This document shows, piece after piece, positions 8,965 to 16,426 of a DNA stretch of 64,000 bases (positions are counted from its first letter, which is position 1; every line of letters begins with the position of its first letter). The position numbers and the translations under genes were made by a program. Location of the stretch: assembly GCA_036307185.1 (NCBI GenBank), contig JAXJYC010000055.1, positions 1 through 64,000 on the forward strand. Direction: 5' to 3'. Under the pieces are notes generated by a model that worked only from the letters and a program-made list of their open reading frames with translations, had not been told where the DNA came from and did no database searches. Source of the DNA: SVEL01 sp017381055 (GTDB lineage: Bacteria; Bacillota; Clostridia; Lachnospirales; Lachnospiraceae).

Positions 8965-10103
8965 GATATGTAAAGCCATATTATTATAATGAATTTAAGT
9001 GTATAGCTGACAAATGTCCAGATACATGTTGCGCAGGTTGGCAGATTGTAATAGATGATGAAACACTTGATAAGTATAGTAGTGAAAAGGATGAGTTTAG
9101 TCATAGATTAAAGAATTCTATCGATTGGGCAGAAGGTGTTTTCCATCAGAATAATGGTCGATGTGCTATGCTTAATGATAATAATCTATGTGACCTTGTT
9201 ACAGCTAAGGGAGAGGGTGCATTGTGTAAGACTTGTCATATGTATCCTAGACATATTGAAGAATTTGAGGGAGTGAGAGAATACTCACTCTCTTTGTCGT
9301 GTCCTGTTGCTGCAAAGATGATTCTAGAAGATACAAATAAATTGATATTTGATGTAAAGGAAGATGATGATATAGACCCATTAGAGGCTGAGTTTGAGGA
9401 TTTTGATTTCTTTATGTATACTCAGCTAGAGGAAGTTAGGGAGGTTATATTTGAGATTGTTCAAAATAGAGATTTGTCAGTAGACAATAGAATGTCAAAT
9501 ATAATGGATATGGCAAGAAAGCTTCAGCAAGTAGTGGATGAGCAAGAAGTTTATAAGATGGAAGATATAGCTAATGAATATCAGATTATATTAGGTGATA
9601 TGTCAGATAGTAGTATGTCAGGTAAAGATAATAAAGAGGAATTTATTAAGGGTAAATTTGAAAAGGTAAAATCAGCATATGAGCTATTTAAAGAATTAGA
9701 AGTTTTAAGACAAGATTGGCCAGAAATTATTGAAGACCTAAAGAAAAACTTGTATAATGGCACTTATGAGGATTATTCTAAGATAAGAGATGAGTTTTAT
9801 GATAGCTTTATAAGTGAGATATCTGCTGAAAGATGGGAAATATTTAAAGAACAGTTATTTATGTTTTTTGTTTATACATATTTCTTAGGTTCTGTATATG
9901 ATGATTGTGTATATAGCAAGTTAGCGTTATCTGCATTTTCTGTTTGCTTTATAGAGGAACTTATTATCAGTGGTTGGATAAGAAATGGCAAGCAGATGAC
10001 TATAGATGAGTGCATAGAGCTTAGCTATAGATATGCTAGGGAAGTAGAGCACTCAGATGATAATCTAAATATTTTAGAAGAAATGTTTATGGAGAGATTA
10101 TAA
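8961..10103 (+). CDS. fliB: FliB-family flagellin lysine-N-methylase
   Basis: This 380-residue protein starts with a Cys-rich segment typical of FliB: KCPDTCCAGW at about residues 18-28, then NGRCAMLNDNNLCDL, LCKTCHMYPRH and SLSLSCPVAA, a set of cysteines expected to bind an Fe-S cluster. The C-terminal two thirds are helical. FliB methylates lysine side chains of surface-exposed flagellin, using S-adenosylmethionine, in Salmonella and others. Being encoded just downstream of the giant flagellin makes that protein the obvious target. It overlaps the 2H phosphoesterase start-stop by 4 nt. Residue length and cysteine spacing fit the family, so confidence is high. Confidence 0.88.
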   Translation: MRYVKPYYYNEFKCIADKCPDTCCAGWQIVIDDETLDKYSSEKDEFSHRLKNSIDWAEGVFHQNNGRCAMLNDNNLCDLVTAKGEGALCKTCHMYPRHIEEFEGVREYSLSLSCPVAAKMILEDTNKLIFDVKEDDDIDPLEAEFEDFDFFMYTQLEEVREVIFEIVQNRDLSVDNRMSNIMDMARKLQQVVDEQEVYKMEDIANEYQIILGDMSDSSMSGKDNKEEFIKGKFEKVKSAYELFKELEVLRQDWPEIIEDLKKNLYNGTYEDYSKIRDEFYDSFISEISAERWEIFKEQLFMFFVYTYFLGSVYDDCVYSKLALSAFSVCFIEELIISGWIRNGKQMTIDECIELSYRYAREVEHSDDNLNILEEMFMERL

Positions 10104-10124
10104 AGAAAGGAGTGTACAGATGTA

Positions 10125-10793
10125 TTGAATTTGATACATCGTACAAAAATATTTATGGATAACAATATATCTACAAGAAATCGTATGTTAGCTCAGAAGG
10201 TTATAAAGGGACTTGAGTCACGTAATATGACTGGCTACTACGCAGAAACTAAGGAGGATGCATTAAAGCAAGCTCTTGAACTTATTCCTAAGGGATCAAG
10301 CATTGGATGGGGTGGTTCAGTATCGATTGCTGAGATTGGTTTAAAGGATGCTGTTTGTAATGGTGACTACACAGTTTATAATAGAGATACATGTGCGACA
10401 CCAGAAGAGAAGAGAGAGACAGAACTTAAGATTTTTGGAAGTGATTATTTCCTTTGCAGTAGTAATGCTATTACAGAGGATGGTATTCTTGTAAATATTG
10501 ATGGAAATAGTAACCGTGTTGCAGCAATCGCTTATGGTCCATTACATGTTGTAATGATAGTAGGTATGAATAAGGTTGCAGCCGATTTTGATAACGCATT
10601 ATCAAGAGCAAGAAATATAGCAGCGCCTATAAATGCTCAGAGATTCCCACTTGATACTCCATGTAAGAAGACAGGTGCTTGTGCTAATTGCAAGTCTAGG
10701 GATTCTATATGCTGTGAGTTTTTAGTTACTAGATATTCAAGACATGCAGGTAGAATACATGTAATCTTAGTGAATGAAGAACTAGGATATTAG
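10125..10793 (+). CDS. LUD-domain (lactate utilization-like) protein
   Basis: This 222-residue protein has the LUD/DUF1121 fold: a helical N-terminus, IPKGSSIGWGGSVSIAEIGL near residues 54-73, and ITEDGILVNIDGNSNRVAAI followed by YGPLHVVMIVGMNKV. A late Cys group (CKKTGACANCKSRDSICC) could bind metal. LUD proteins include LutB/LutC of L-lactate oxidation, but the stand-alone short form is of unknown function. The TTG at 10125 is taken as start because no in-frame ATG sits near the AAGGAG at about 10106; an internal ATG at 10155 is the alternative. Confidence 0.8.
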   Translation: MNLIHRTKIFMDNNISTRNRMLAQKVIKGLESRNMTGYYAETKEDALKQALELIPKGSSIGWGGSVSIAEIGLKDAVCNGDYTVYNRDTCATPEEKRETELKIFGSDYFLCSSNAITEDGILVNIDGNSNRVAAIAYGPLHVVMIVGMNKVAADFDNALSRARNIAAPINAQRFPLDTPCKKTGACANCKSRDSICCEFLVTRYSRHAGRIHVILVNEELGY

Positions 10794-10811
10794 AATGATA
10801 CGAAAAAATAT

Positions 10812-10840
10812 TTGCGATGATATAGCAGATATGTTAAAAT
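10812..10840 (+). promoter_or_regulatory. Sigma-A promoter
   Basis: TTGCGA (10812-10817), a 17-bp spacer and TAAAAT (10835-10840) lie 40 bp before the gene at 10880. Confidence 0.5.
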
Positions 10841-10879
10841 ATGGATGGATTATCCGTACACAAAATGAGGAGGTAAACT

Positions 10880-11326
10880 ATGGGATTTTTCAGTAATTTA
10901 CTCAAGGGTGAGGCAAGAAAAGTAGTATCGAATATGGTTGGTAAGGCTGTAGACGGTTTTGTAGAGAATAAGGAAGTTAATAAGGTTGTTCCTATTAACA
11001 GAGATCTTCAGGCGAGTGGAGAGAAGGGGCTTAGAGCTAGATTTGAGCAGGTTGTAGCTGCAGATTTTTCTTCATATGAGCTTAGAAAAGATATTCCAGC
11101 ATCTGAAACAGGTGCTGTAGGATATACATATGGATTATATAAGGGTGGAATGCCATGTGCGCTTATAAATGTTATTTCAGACAGAAATCTTTATAAGAAG
11201 CCAGGGTATGTTAAGGCAAAGCAGGCTTCTGTAAACAGAGGTGTGCCACATATGAATTTCTTCTCTCATATGCCAAATGAGATGGGATACATTTCTAATC
11301 GTTTAAAGGAAAATGGATTAAGCTAA
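10880..11326 (+). CDS. Unknown conserved-looking protein
   Basis: This 148-residue protein follows a good GAGG ribosome-binding site. It begins MGFFSNLLKGEARKVVSNMV, an amphipathic helix, and has a basic, Gly-rich second half (YTYGLYKGGMPCALINVISD) suggesting an alpha-beta fold. No family is recognised, and there is no signal peptide or membrane helix. Its stop is 8 nt from the structured element that precedes the reverse transcriptase, so its promoter may also drive that element. Any functional link is unproven. Confidence 0.6.
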   Translation: MGFFSNLLKGEARKVVSNMVGKAVDGFVENKEVNKVVPINRDLQASGEKGLRARFEQVVAADFSSYELRKDIPASETGAVGYTYGLYKGGMPCALINVISDRNLYKKPGYVKAKQASVNRGVPHMNFFSHMPNEMGYISNRLKENGLS

Positions 11327-11505
11327 TTTTATAGGCGAAAGCCAATTTTGTATAAGGAAAGAGAAAAGTGACGTTGGTTACACCTGTGACGGGCGAAGCA
11401 TTCTTAGTTAATAACACTTTGCAGGTAGTGTAAGAATGTTCAGTCTCGTGCATTGTATGCAAAGCATACATGCTTTCAAAGCTGATTTCTCTTTCCTTTT
11501 TTATG
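11327..11505 (+). ncRNA. Structured RNA element upstream of the reverse transcriptase
   Basis: The gap holds a GGCGAAAGCC tetraloop hairpin (11334-11343), then a closing stem in which AAGGAAAGAGAAA (11354-11366) pairs exactly with TTTCTCTTTCCTT (11486-11498). Inside this are a hairpin closed by CATTCTT/AAGAATG (about 11399-11438, with a nested ACAC/GTGT) and a second, GCATTGTATGC/GCATACATGC (about 11450-11473, AAA loop). Locally higher GC content and nested pairing argue for a folded RNA. A long end-closing stem just before a reverse transcriptase is the layout of retron msr-msd RNAs and of some DRT template RNAs. Confidence 0.65.
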
Positions 11506-11516
11506 TAGGTGATGAG

Positions 11517-12770
11517 ATGTCTATCATAGAAAAGATAAATGATGTTGCTATGTGGCAGCAGTTCCTTGAGCATAAGCAGAGCAATAATAATATGTCAATT
11601 TCAGAAGAAAGAGCTATAGTGGAATTTATAGAAGCTGAGAAATATACATATTATTATGAACAACTTAAGAATGGTGATTTTCCTAAGAGCTTTCCACATA
11701 AGCTTGTAGTCAATAAAGAGGATTCTAATAAAAAGAGAATAGTTTACTCTTATGAAGAAGAGGAAAATATTGTACTTAAATTTATAGCCTATAATTTATA
11801 TGATTTTGACGATGTATTTTCAAGAAATACATATGCCTTTAGAAGGGGATATGGTGTGAAGGATGCTATATGGCGACTAAAGGGAAGTGTGAAGTTTGAA
11901 GAGTATTATTGCTATAAAGCAGATATAAGCAATTATTTCAATTCTATAGATGTGGATATGCTTTTAGATAAGCTTGTTTTTATCAAGGAAAGGGATAAGG
12001 AGCTTTATAAGCTGTTTGAAAGAATACTTAAGGAAGAACGAGTGTATAGCGATGGTGAATTGATAAACGATAACCACGGGGCTATGGCTGGAATGCCTTG
12101 CTCACCTTTCTTTGCGAATGTTTATTTAATGGAGTTAGATAAATACTTTGAAGAAATGGGTGTGGAGTATTTTAGATATTCAGATGATATTTTGATATTT
12201 GCTGAAGATGAAAATATGCTTGAGGAATATATATACATATTTAAGGAGAAGATAAAGAGTAGTAACCTTAAATTAAATGAAGATAAGATACAGGTTTCTG
12301 GGCCATATGAGCCGTTTGAGTTTTTAGGTTTTTCTTATGATAGAGGAGTGATTGATTTATCAAATAATACTAAGCGTAAGATTAAAGCTAAAATAAAGAG
12401 AAAGGCGGATGCCTTAAGGAAATGGCAAAGAAGCAAGAAGTTATCGGAGGATAAGGCTGCTATTGGTTTTATCAAAGCTATGAATAAGAAGTTTTATGGA
12501 AGAGATAAAGGAGAAGATTCAGAAGGCGACTTAACTTGGAGTCGATGGTTCTTTCCTAATATTACTTCGGATAAAACTTTGAAGGAAATAGATGAGTATA
12601 TGCAGCAGTATATACGCTATATAATTACAGGGAGACATTATAAAGGGAATTATAAAATAACATATGAGCAAATGAAAGAATGGGGCTATAAAAGTCTTGT
12701 TCATGAATATTATAAATCAAAGAAAAGAGGAGAAAAAAATGGTAAATCATATTGTAATGTGGAAATTTAA
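11517..12770 (+). CDS. Reverse transcriptase, stand-alone, class undetermined
   Basis: This 417-residue protein has reverse transcriptase motifs in order: NTYAFRRGYGVKDAI (motif 2), KADISNYFNSID with the first catalytic Asp near residue 135, GAMAGMPCSPFFANVYL near 192, YFRYSDDILIFAED with the YSDD catalytic pair near 220, and FEFLGFSYD near 268. The C-terminal 130 residues are Lys-rich and helical (thumb-like). There is no group II intron maturase X/HNH domain and no retron NAxxH or VTG signature. No template/variable repeat pair is seen nearby. The start at ATG 11517 follows AGGTGATGAG. The structured element upstream suggests a retron- or DRT-like system. The 3' end overlaps the Dabb gene by 32 nt. 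Confidence 0.88.
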   Translation: MSIIEKINDVAMWQQFLEHKQSNNNMSISEERAIVEFIEAEKYTYYYEQLKNGDFPKSFPHKLVVNKEDSNKKRIVYSYEEEENIVLKFIAYNLYDFDDVFSRNTYAFRRGYGVKDAIWRLKGSVKFEEYYCYKADISNYFNSIDVDMLLDKLVFIKERDKELYKLFERILKEERVYSDGELINDNHGAMAGMPCSPFFANVYLMELDKYFEEMGVEYFRYSDDILIFAEDENMLEEYIYIFKEKIKSSNLKLNEDKIQVSGPYEPFEFLGFSYDRGVIDLSNNTKRKIKAKIKRKADALRKWQRSKKLSEDKAAIGFIKAMNKKFYGRDKGEDSEGDLTWSRWFFPNITSDKTLKEIDEYMQQYIRYIITGRHYKGNYKITYEQMKEWGYKSLVHEYYKSKKRGEKNGKSYCNVEI

Positions 12771-13035
12771 GCCGGAGGTAAAGGAAGAAGATAAGCCAGC
12801 TATTAAAGCTGCTATGAAAGAAAATTTGTGTGCGTTAGTTGGTAAGGTGCCAGGACTTCTTACATTAGAGTTCGTTGAGAATCCTTTATCTTCTAGCACA
12901 CATGATATAGCTTTAGTTAGTACTTTAGAAAAGGCAGAGGATGTTGCAGTGTATGGAGCACATCCGGATCATGTATATGTAGCGGATACTTTTGTGCGTC
13001 CATATGTATGCGATAGAGCTTGTCTTGATTATTAA
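12739..13035 (+). CDS. Stress-responsive Dabb-domain protein
   Basis: This 98-residue protein has the dimeric alpha/beta barrel pattern: MVNHIVMWKFKPEV at the start, a helix, VPGLLTLEFVENP, DIALVSTL, and AHPDHVYVADTFVRPYV near the end. Dabb proteins are small soluble homodimers of mostly unknown role, sometimes acting on polyketides or in stress responses. The start at 12739 follows AGAGGAG and lies inside the reverse transcriptase coding region (32-nt overlap), so the two are probably co-translated. Whether the overlap means a shared function or only compact packing cannot be decided from sequence. Confidence 0.82.
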   Translation: MVNHIVMWKFKPEVKEEDKPAIKAAMKENLCALVGKVPGLLTLEFVENPLSSSTHDIALVSTLEKAEDVAVYGAHPDHVYVADTFVRPYVCDRACLDY

Positions 13036-13076
13036 GATTGTTTCTAAAAAAATAAACAAAAAATATTACTTTATTC

Positions 13077-13105
13077 TTGCAAATTGATAAAGATATATTT
13101 ATAAT
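13077..13105 (+). promoter_or_regulatory. Sigma-A promoter of ddh
   Basis: TTGCAA (13077-13082), a 17-bp spacer and TATAAT (13100-13105), 46 bp before the ddh start. Confidence 0.6.
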
Positions 13106-13151
13106 CAAAAAGTATTTTAAACTAGATTTTGATGCAAAAGGAGTGTTTGGA

Positions 13152-14138
13152 ATGAGTATTAGAGTAGGTATTATTGGATATGGTAATCTCGGAAGAGGTG
13201 TTGAGTGCGCTATTAAGCAGAACAAGGATATGGAGCTTGTAGCTGTATTTACTAGAAGAGCACCTGAGACAGTTTCTATTCTTACAAAGACAGCTGCAAT
13301 CTGTAAGATTGATGATGTGGCTGATTGGCAGGGTAAGATAGATGTAATGATTCTTTGTGGAGGAAGTGCAACAGATTTACCAGTACAGACTCCAGAGTTT
13401 GTAAAGATGTTCAATGTAGTGGATAGCTTCGATACTCACGCTAGAATTCCAGAGCATTTTGAGAATGTAGATAAAGTAGCTAAGGAAAATGGACATGTAG
13501 GTCTTATCTCATGTGGTTGGGATCCAGGTATGTTTTCACTTAACAGAATGTATGCAAGCGCAATTCTTAGCGATGGTGCGGATTATACATTCTGGGGCAA
13601 GGGCGTTAGCCAGGGACATTCTGACGCTATCAGAAGAATTGAAGGCGTTAAGGATGGCAAGCAGTATACAGTGCCAGTTGAGGCAGCTTTAGAGGAAGTA
13701 AGAACAGGAAGCAATCCAGAGCTTACTACAAGACAGAAGCACACAAGAGAGTGTTATGTAGTTCTTGAAGAGGGTGCTGATGCAGCTAGAATTGAGAATG
13801 AAATTAAGACAATGCCAAATTACTTTGCAGATTATGATACAACAGTTCATTTTATCTCAGAGGAAGAGCTTAAGGCAAACCACAGCGGTATTCCACATGG
13901 TGGATTTGTAATCAGAAGTGGTAAGACTGGCTGGAATAATGAAAATACACATATTATTGAGTACAACATTAAGCTTGATTCAAATCCAGAGTTTACAGCA
14001 AGTGTTATCGTAGCATATGCTAGAGCGGTTAGCAGACTTGCTAATGAAGGACAGACAGGCTGTAAGACAGTATTTGATATTGCGCCAGCATATTTAAGCG
14101 CATTAGATGGAGCAGAGCTTAGAAGAACAATGTTATAA
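13152..14138 (+). CDS. ddh: meso-Diaminopimelate dehydrogenase
   Basis: This 328-residue enzyme reversibly aminates L-2-amino-6-oxopimelate (the open form of tetrahydrodipicolinate) to meso-diaminopimelate with NADPH, a one-step route to the lysine and peptidoglycan precursor. The N-terminus has the Rossmann motif IGYGNLGRGVE, followed by the Ddh-typical LCGGSATDLP, VDSFDTHARIPEH, SCGWDPGMFSLNR and FWGKGVSQGHSDAIRRIEGV. Length matches the family. The start at ATG 13152 follows AAAAGGAG; an in-frame extension to 13077 overlaps the promoter and is not used. A YkgJ-like gene follows at 20 nt. Confidence 0.93.
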   Translation: MSIRVGIIGYGNLGRGVECAIKQNKDMELVAVFTRRAPETVSILTKTAAICKIDDVADWQGKIDVMILCGGSATDLPVQTPEFVKMFNVVDSFDTHARIPEHFENVDKVAKENGHVGLISCGWDPGMFSLNRMYASAILSDGADYTFWGKGVSQGHSDAIRRIEGVKDGKQYTVPVEAALEEVRTGSNPELTTRQKHTRECYVVLEEGADAARIENEIKTMPNYFADYDTTVHFISEEELKANHSGIPHGGFVIRSGKTGWNNENTHIIEYNIKLDSNPEFTASVIVAYARAVSRLANEGQTGCKTVFDIAPAYLSALDGAELRRTML

Positions 14139-14157
14139 TAGAGGAAAGAGTTACCAT

Positions 14158-14823
14158 ATGAAAAGAAGTATAGATATTAATGAAGTATCTGACGGTAAAT
14201 TGTATGAGGTAAACGATATGGTAAAGGCAGGATGTGATGGTTGTAAGAACTGTCACGCCTGCTGTGAAGATATGGGGGGATCAATAGTTTTAGATCCCCT
14301 CGATATTTTTAATATGACAAAGAAATTATCAGTTACCTTTGAACAGTTACTAGCAGAGCATATTGAATTAGGTGTTGTTGACGGCATTATATTACCAAAT
14401 ATAAAGATGAGCGGAAGCTCAGATAAGTGTCGTTTCTTAAATGAAGAGGGCAGATGTAGTATCCATGATGCTAGACCAGGAATATGTAGATTATTCCCGC
14501 TTGGAAGAATATATGAAGATAGAAGCTTTAAGTATTTTCTTCAGGTACATGAGTGTCCAAAGGAAAATAAGAGCAAAGTAAAGATAAAGAACTGGCTAGG
14601 TATAGAGAATATTAGCGCATATGAAAAATTTGTAAATAGATGGCATTATTTGCTTGTAGATTTGCAGGAGAAAGTATTGAAGGAGGCAGATGAGCAGACT
14701 TCAAAGAATGTAAGTATGTACATATTGCAGAATTTCTATATGGCAAAGTATAGTGAAGAAATTGATATATATGAACAGCTAAATACGAGATTGGATACAG
14801 CTATGAAGATCTTTGCTATATAA
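14158..14823 (+). CDS. YkgJ-family cysteine cluster protein
   Basis: This 221-residue protein carries the YkgJ (UPF0153) cysteine cluster: GCDGCKNCHACCEDMGGSIV at about residues 22-41, then CRFLNEEGRCSIHDARPGIC and a later HECP. The family is thought to bind Fe-S or zinc; its biochemical role is unknown. The start at ATG 14158 follows GAGGAAAG and lies 20 nt after ddh, so the two probably share a transcript. A terminator follows. Confidence 0.82.
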   Translation: MKRSIDINEVSDGKLYEVNDMVKAGCDGCKNCHACCEDMGGSIVLDPLDIFNMTKKLSVTFEQLLAEHIELGVVDGIILPNIKMSGSSDKCRFLNEEGRCSIHDARPGICRLFPLGRIYEDRSFKYFLQVHECPKENKSKVKIKNWLGIENISAYEKFVNRWHYLLVDLQEKVLKEADEQTSKNVSMYILQNFYMAKYSEEIDIYEQLNTRLDTAMKIFAI

Positions 14824-14874
14824 TTATTAGTAAGAAGAATATAAAGTGGAATAGAAGTAAACAATAAAAATTAT

Positions 14875-14910
14875 AGAAGGTGGATAGATATCTACCTTCT
14901 TATTTTTATT
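14875..14910 (+). terminator. Rho-independent terminator
   Basis: AGAAGGTGGA (14875-14884) pairs with TCTACCTTCT (14891-14900), allowing one G-U, followed by a T-rich tail. Confidence 0.7.
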
Positions 14911-14935
14911 TATGTATTAAGAAATGGAGAAATAG

Positions 14936-15123
14936 TGTAACAGTTCAGCCATGCCATTCATAAAGTGCCAGAATATACAATGTGCCTATGAATTTATACT
15001 TTGGCTGGGCACTTTATTCATGTTTGGCGTTAGCCATATAGAACTGATTGTACAAGTTGCACTTAGCCTGCGAGCAGTCACGTGCAATTTGCACAATCAG
15101 TTCTGCATGGCTGAACTGTTACA
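14936..15123 (+). ncRNA. Multi-branched palindromic element (RNA or mobile repeat)
   Basis: TGTAACAGTTCAGCCATG (14936-14953) is the exact reverse complement of 15106-15123. Inside lie two further hairpins: about 14955-14971 with 15005-15022, and 15040-15062 with 15082-15104. The second is 23 positions with only two non-Watson-Crick pairs, both G-U if the plus strand is transcribed. The result is a three-way junction of 188 nt. No convincing gene lies inside. It sits between a terminator and the malate dehydrogenase promoter. Confidence 0.75.
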
Positions 15124-15128
15124 ACATT

Positions 15129-15146
15129 TTGTTAAAAAAAATACAA
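15129..15146 (+). promoter_or_regulatory. Weak Rex-like operator
   Basis: TTGTTAA, then an A-run, then TACAA resembles the Rex consensus TTGTTAA-N4-TTAACAA in its left half only. It sits directly upstream of the malate dehydrogenase -35 element, where a redox repressor would be useful. The right half is poor. Confidence 0.2.
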
Positions 15147-15153
15147 TATCTAC

Positions 15154-15182
15154 TTGAGAAATTTTCTCTAAAATGATATGAT
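15154..15182 (+). promoter_or_regulatory. Sigma-A promoter of malate dehydrogenase
   Basis: TTGAGA (15154-15159), a 17-bp spacer and TATGAT (15177-15182). The leader to the start codon is about 90 nt. Confidence 0.6.
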
Positions 15183-15280
15183 ATACTCAAATGCTCCATT
15201 TATAAAAAAAGAATGTTAAAATTATGACAATCTTGTATAAAAAGCAAATAATATTTATTTAAAGAAAGGAGTCACAAAAC

Positions 15281-16222
15281 ATGGGTAATAAGATTACAAT
15301 TATCGGAGCTGGAAGCGTAGGTGCTACTATCGCTTACAGACTTTCTCATGAAGAAATGGCATCAGAAATCGTTATTATCGACATTAACAAGCAGAAGGCA
15401 GAAGGAGAGGTTCTTGATATTCTTCAGGGTACTTCATTCAGAACACCTATCTCTGTAATTGCTGGTGATTATGAAGATGCAAAGGATTCAGACATTGTTA
15501 TCATTACTTCTGGTATCGCTAGAAAGCCAGGCCAGACAAGAATCGAGTTGACACAGACAAATGTAAATATCATTAAGGATATCGCTCCAAAGATTGCAGC
15601 AGCAGCTCCAAACGCTAACTATGTAATCGTAAGTAATCCAGTTGATATCATTACTTATGTATTTACAAAGGTTTCTGGTATTCCAGAGAATCAGATTATC
15701 GGTTCAGGAACATTACTTGATACAGCTAGACTTCGTTGTGGACTTGCTGAGCATTTCGATATCGCTCAGAAGAACATCCATGCTTACGTATTTGGTGAGC
15801 ACGGCGATACTTCATTCGTTCCATGGTCTTGCGCTGATATTTCAGGTGCTAAGATTGATGAGTATGCATCACTTGTACCATTCAAGAACATTCCAGAGCT
15901 TGATAAGGACGCTATGATTGAGTACGTTAGAAAGTCAGGTGGAAAGATTATCGCTAACAAGGGTGCTACATTCTACGCTATCGCAGATTCAGTAGTAAAC
16001 ATTTGTGGTATCTTACTTGCAGCTAATGAGTCAATCGCTACAATCTCTACAATGATGCACGGCGAGTACGGCATCGAGGATGTATGTGTAAGTGTACTTT
16101 GTCTTGTTGGACCAAACGGTGTACAGGGCAAGTTACCAATTTCGTTAACTGATGAAGAAGTTGACAAGTTAAAAGCAAGTGCAGATGCACTTAAGGATGT
16201 AATCTCACAGATTACATTATAA
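15281..16222 (+). CDS. mdh: Malate dehydrogenase (LDH/MDH superfamily)
   Basis: This 313-residue NAD-dependent 2-hydroxyacid dehydrogenase has the Rossmann motif GAGSVGATIAY, the active-site loop GIARKPGQTR (about 78-87), VSNPVDIITY, GTLLDTARLR and the catalytic His in GEHGDTSFVPW near 174. The substrate-specificity position, Gln in lactate dehydrogenases (NQKPGETR), is Arg here (ARKPG), which is the malate dehydrogenase residue, so oxaloacetate/malate is predicted. Its place just before the Hdr-fumarate reductase-fumarase cluster supports this: it would supply malate for fumarase. A strong AAAGGAG precedes ATG 15281. Codon choice is markedly biased, suggesting high expression. L-lactate dehydrogenase is the alternative. 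Confidence 0.85.
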   Translation: MGNKITIIGAGSVGATIAYRLSHEEMASEIVIIDINKQKAEGEVLDILQGTSFRTPISVIAGDYEDAKDSDIVIITSGIARKPGQTRIELTQTNVNIIKDIAPKIAAAAPNANYVIVSNPVDIITYVFTKVSGIPENQIIGSGTLLDTARLRCGLAEHFDIAQKNIHAYVFGEHGDTSFVPWSCADISGAKIDEYASLVPFKNIPELDKDAMIEYVRKSGGKIIANKGATFYAIADSVVNICGILLAANESIATISTMMHGEYGIEDVCVSVLCLVGPNGVQGKLPISLTDEEVDKLKASADALKDVISQITL

Positions 16223-16227
16223 TATGG

Positions 16228-16378
16228 TAATTATTCAGAGCCATGCAAAATTATAAATGAAGACCATGTAAGCTTGCTTATATGGGATTGAATTTATAAT
16301 TTTATATGGCGAAGTAACCACATGAGCAAAAGGAAAGTGCTGAAAGCGCGATTTTGCGAAGGGGGTTCTGAATAATTA
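16228..16378 (+). ncRNA. Second multi-branched structured element
   Basis: TAATTATTCAGAGCC (16228-16242) pairs with GGTTCTGAATAATTA (16364-16378) with a single G-U. AAAATTATAAAT (16247-16258) pairs exactly with 16292-16303, and CCATGTAAGC (16264-16273) with 16276-16285, again with one G-U. As in the element before mdh, mismatches are G-U in plus-strand RNA. It fills the mdh-hdrB gap and could act as a leader of the hdr operon or be a dispersed repeat. Confidence 0.6.
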
Positions 16379-16386
16379 TACAATAT

Positions 16387-16400
16387 GTATAGTACTATAC
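16387..16400. promoter_or_regulatory. 14-bp perfect palindrome upstream of hdrB
   Basis: GTATAGTACTATAC is fully self-complementary and lies 27 bp before the hdrB start, just upstream of a TATAAT-like sequence, so it is placed like an operator. The binding protein is unknown. Confidence 0.4.
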
Positions 16401-16426
16401 TAATGTTATAATTTTAGGAGGACATT

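Noticed and set aside
11436..11516. N-terminal extension of the reverse transcriptase
   Set aside because: The frame is open back to an ATG at 11436, but that would encode the structured element; the ATG at 11517 has a proper ribosome site and a typical start.
11327..12770. Classical retron
   Set aside because: The end-pairing stem fits, but the protein shows no NAxxH or VTG motif and no AGC priming context was found after the first arm; kept only as one option.
11327..13035. Diversity-generating retroelement
   Set aside because: No template/variable repeat pair with A-specific differences, no Avd gene and no target protein were found nearby.
14951..15157. 68-codon reading frame
   Set aside because: It lies entirely in the palindromic element, has no ribosome site, and its sequence follows from the hairpin arms.
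15281..16222. L-lactate dehydrogenase
   Set aside because: The specificity position is Arg (ARKPG) rather than Gln, and the neighbours are malate/fumarate genes; activity on oxaloacetate is preferred.
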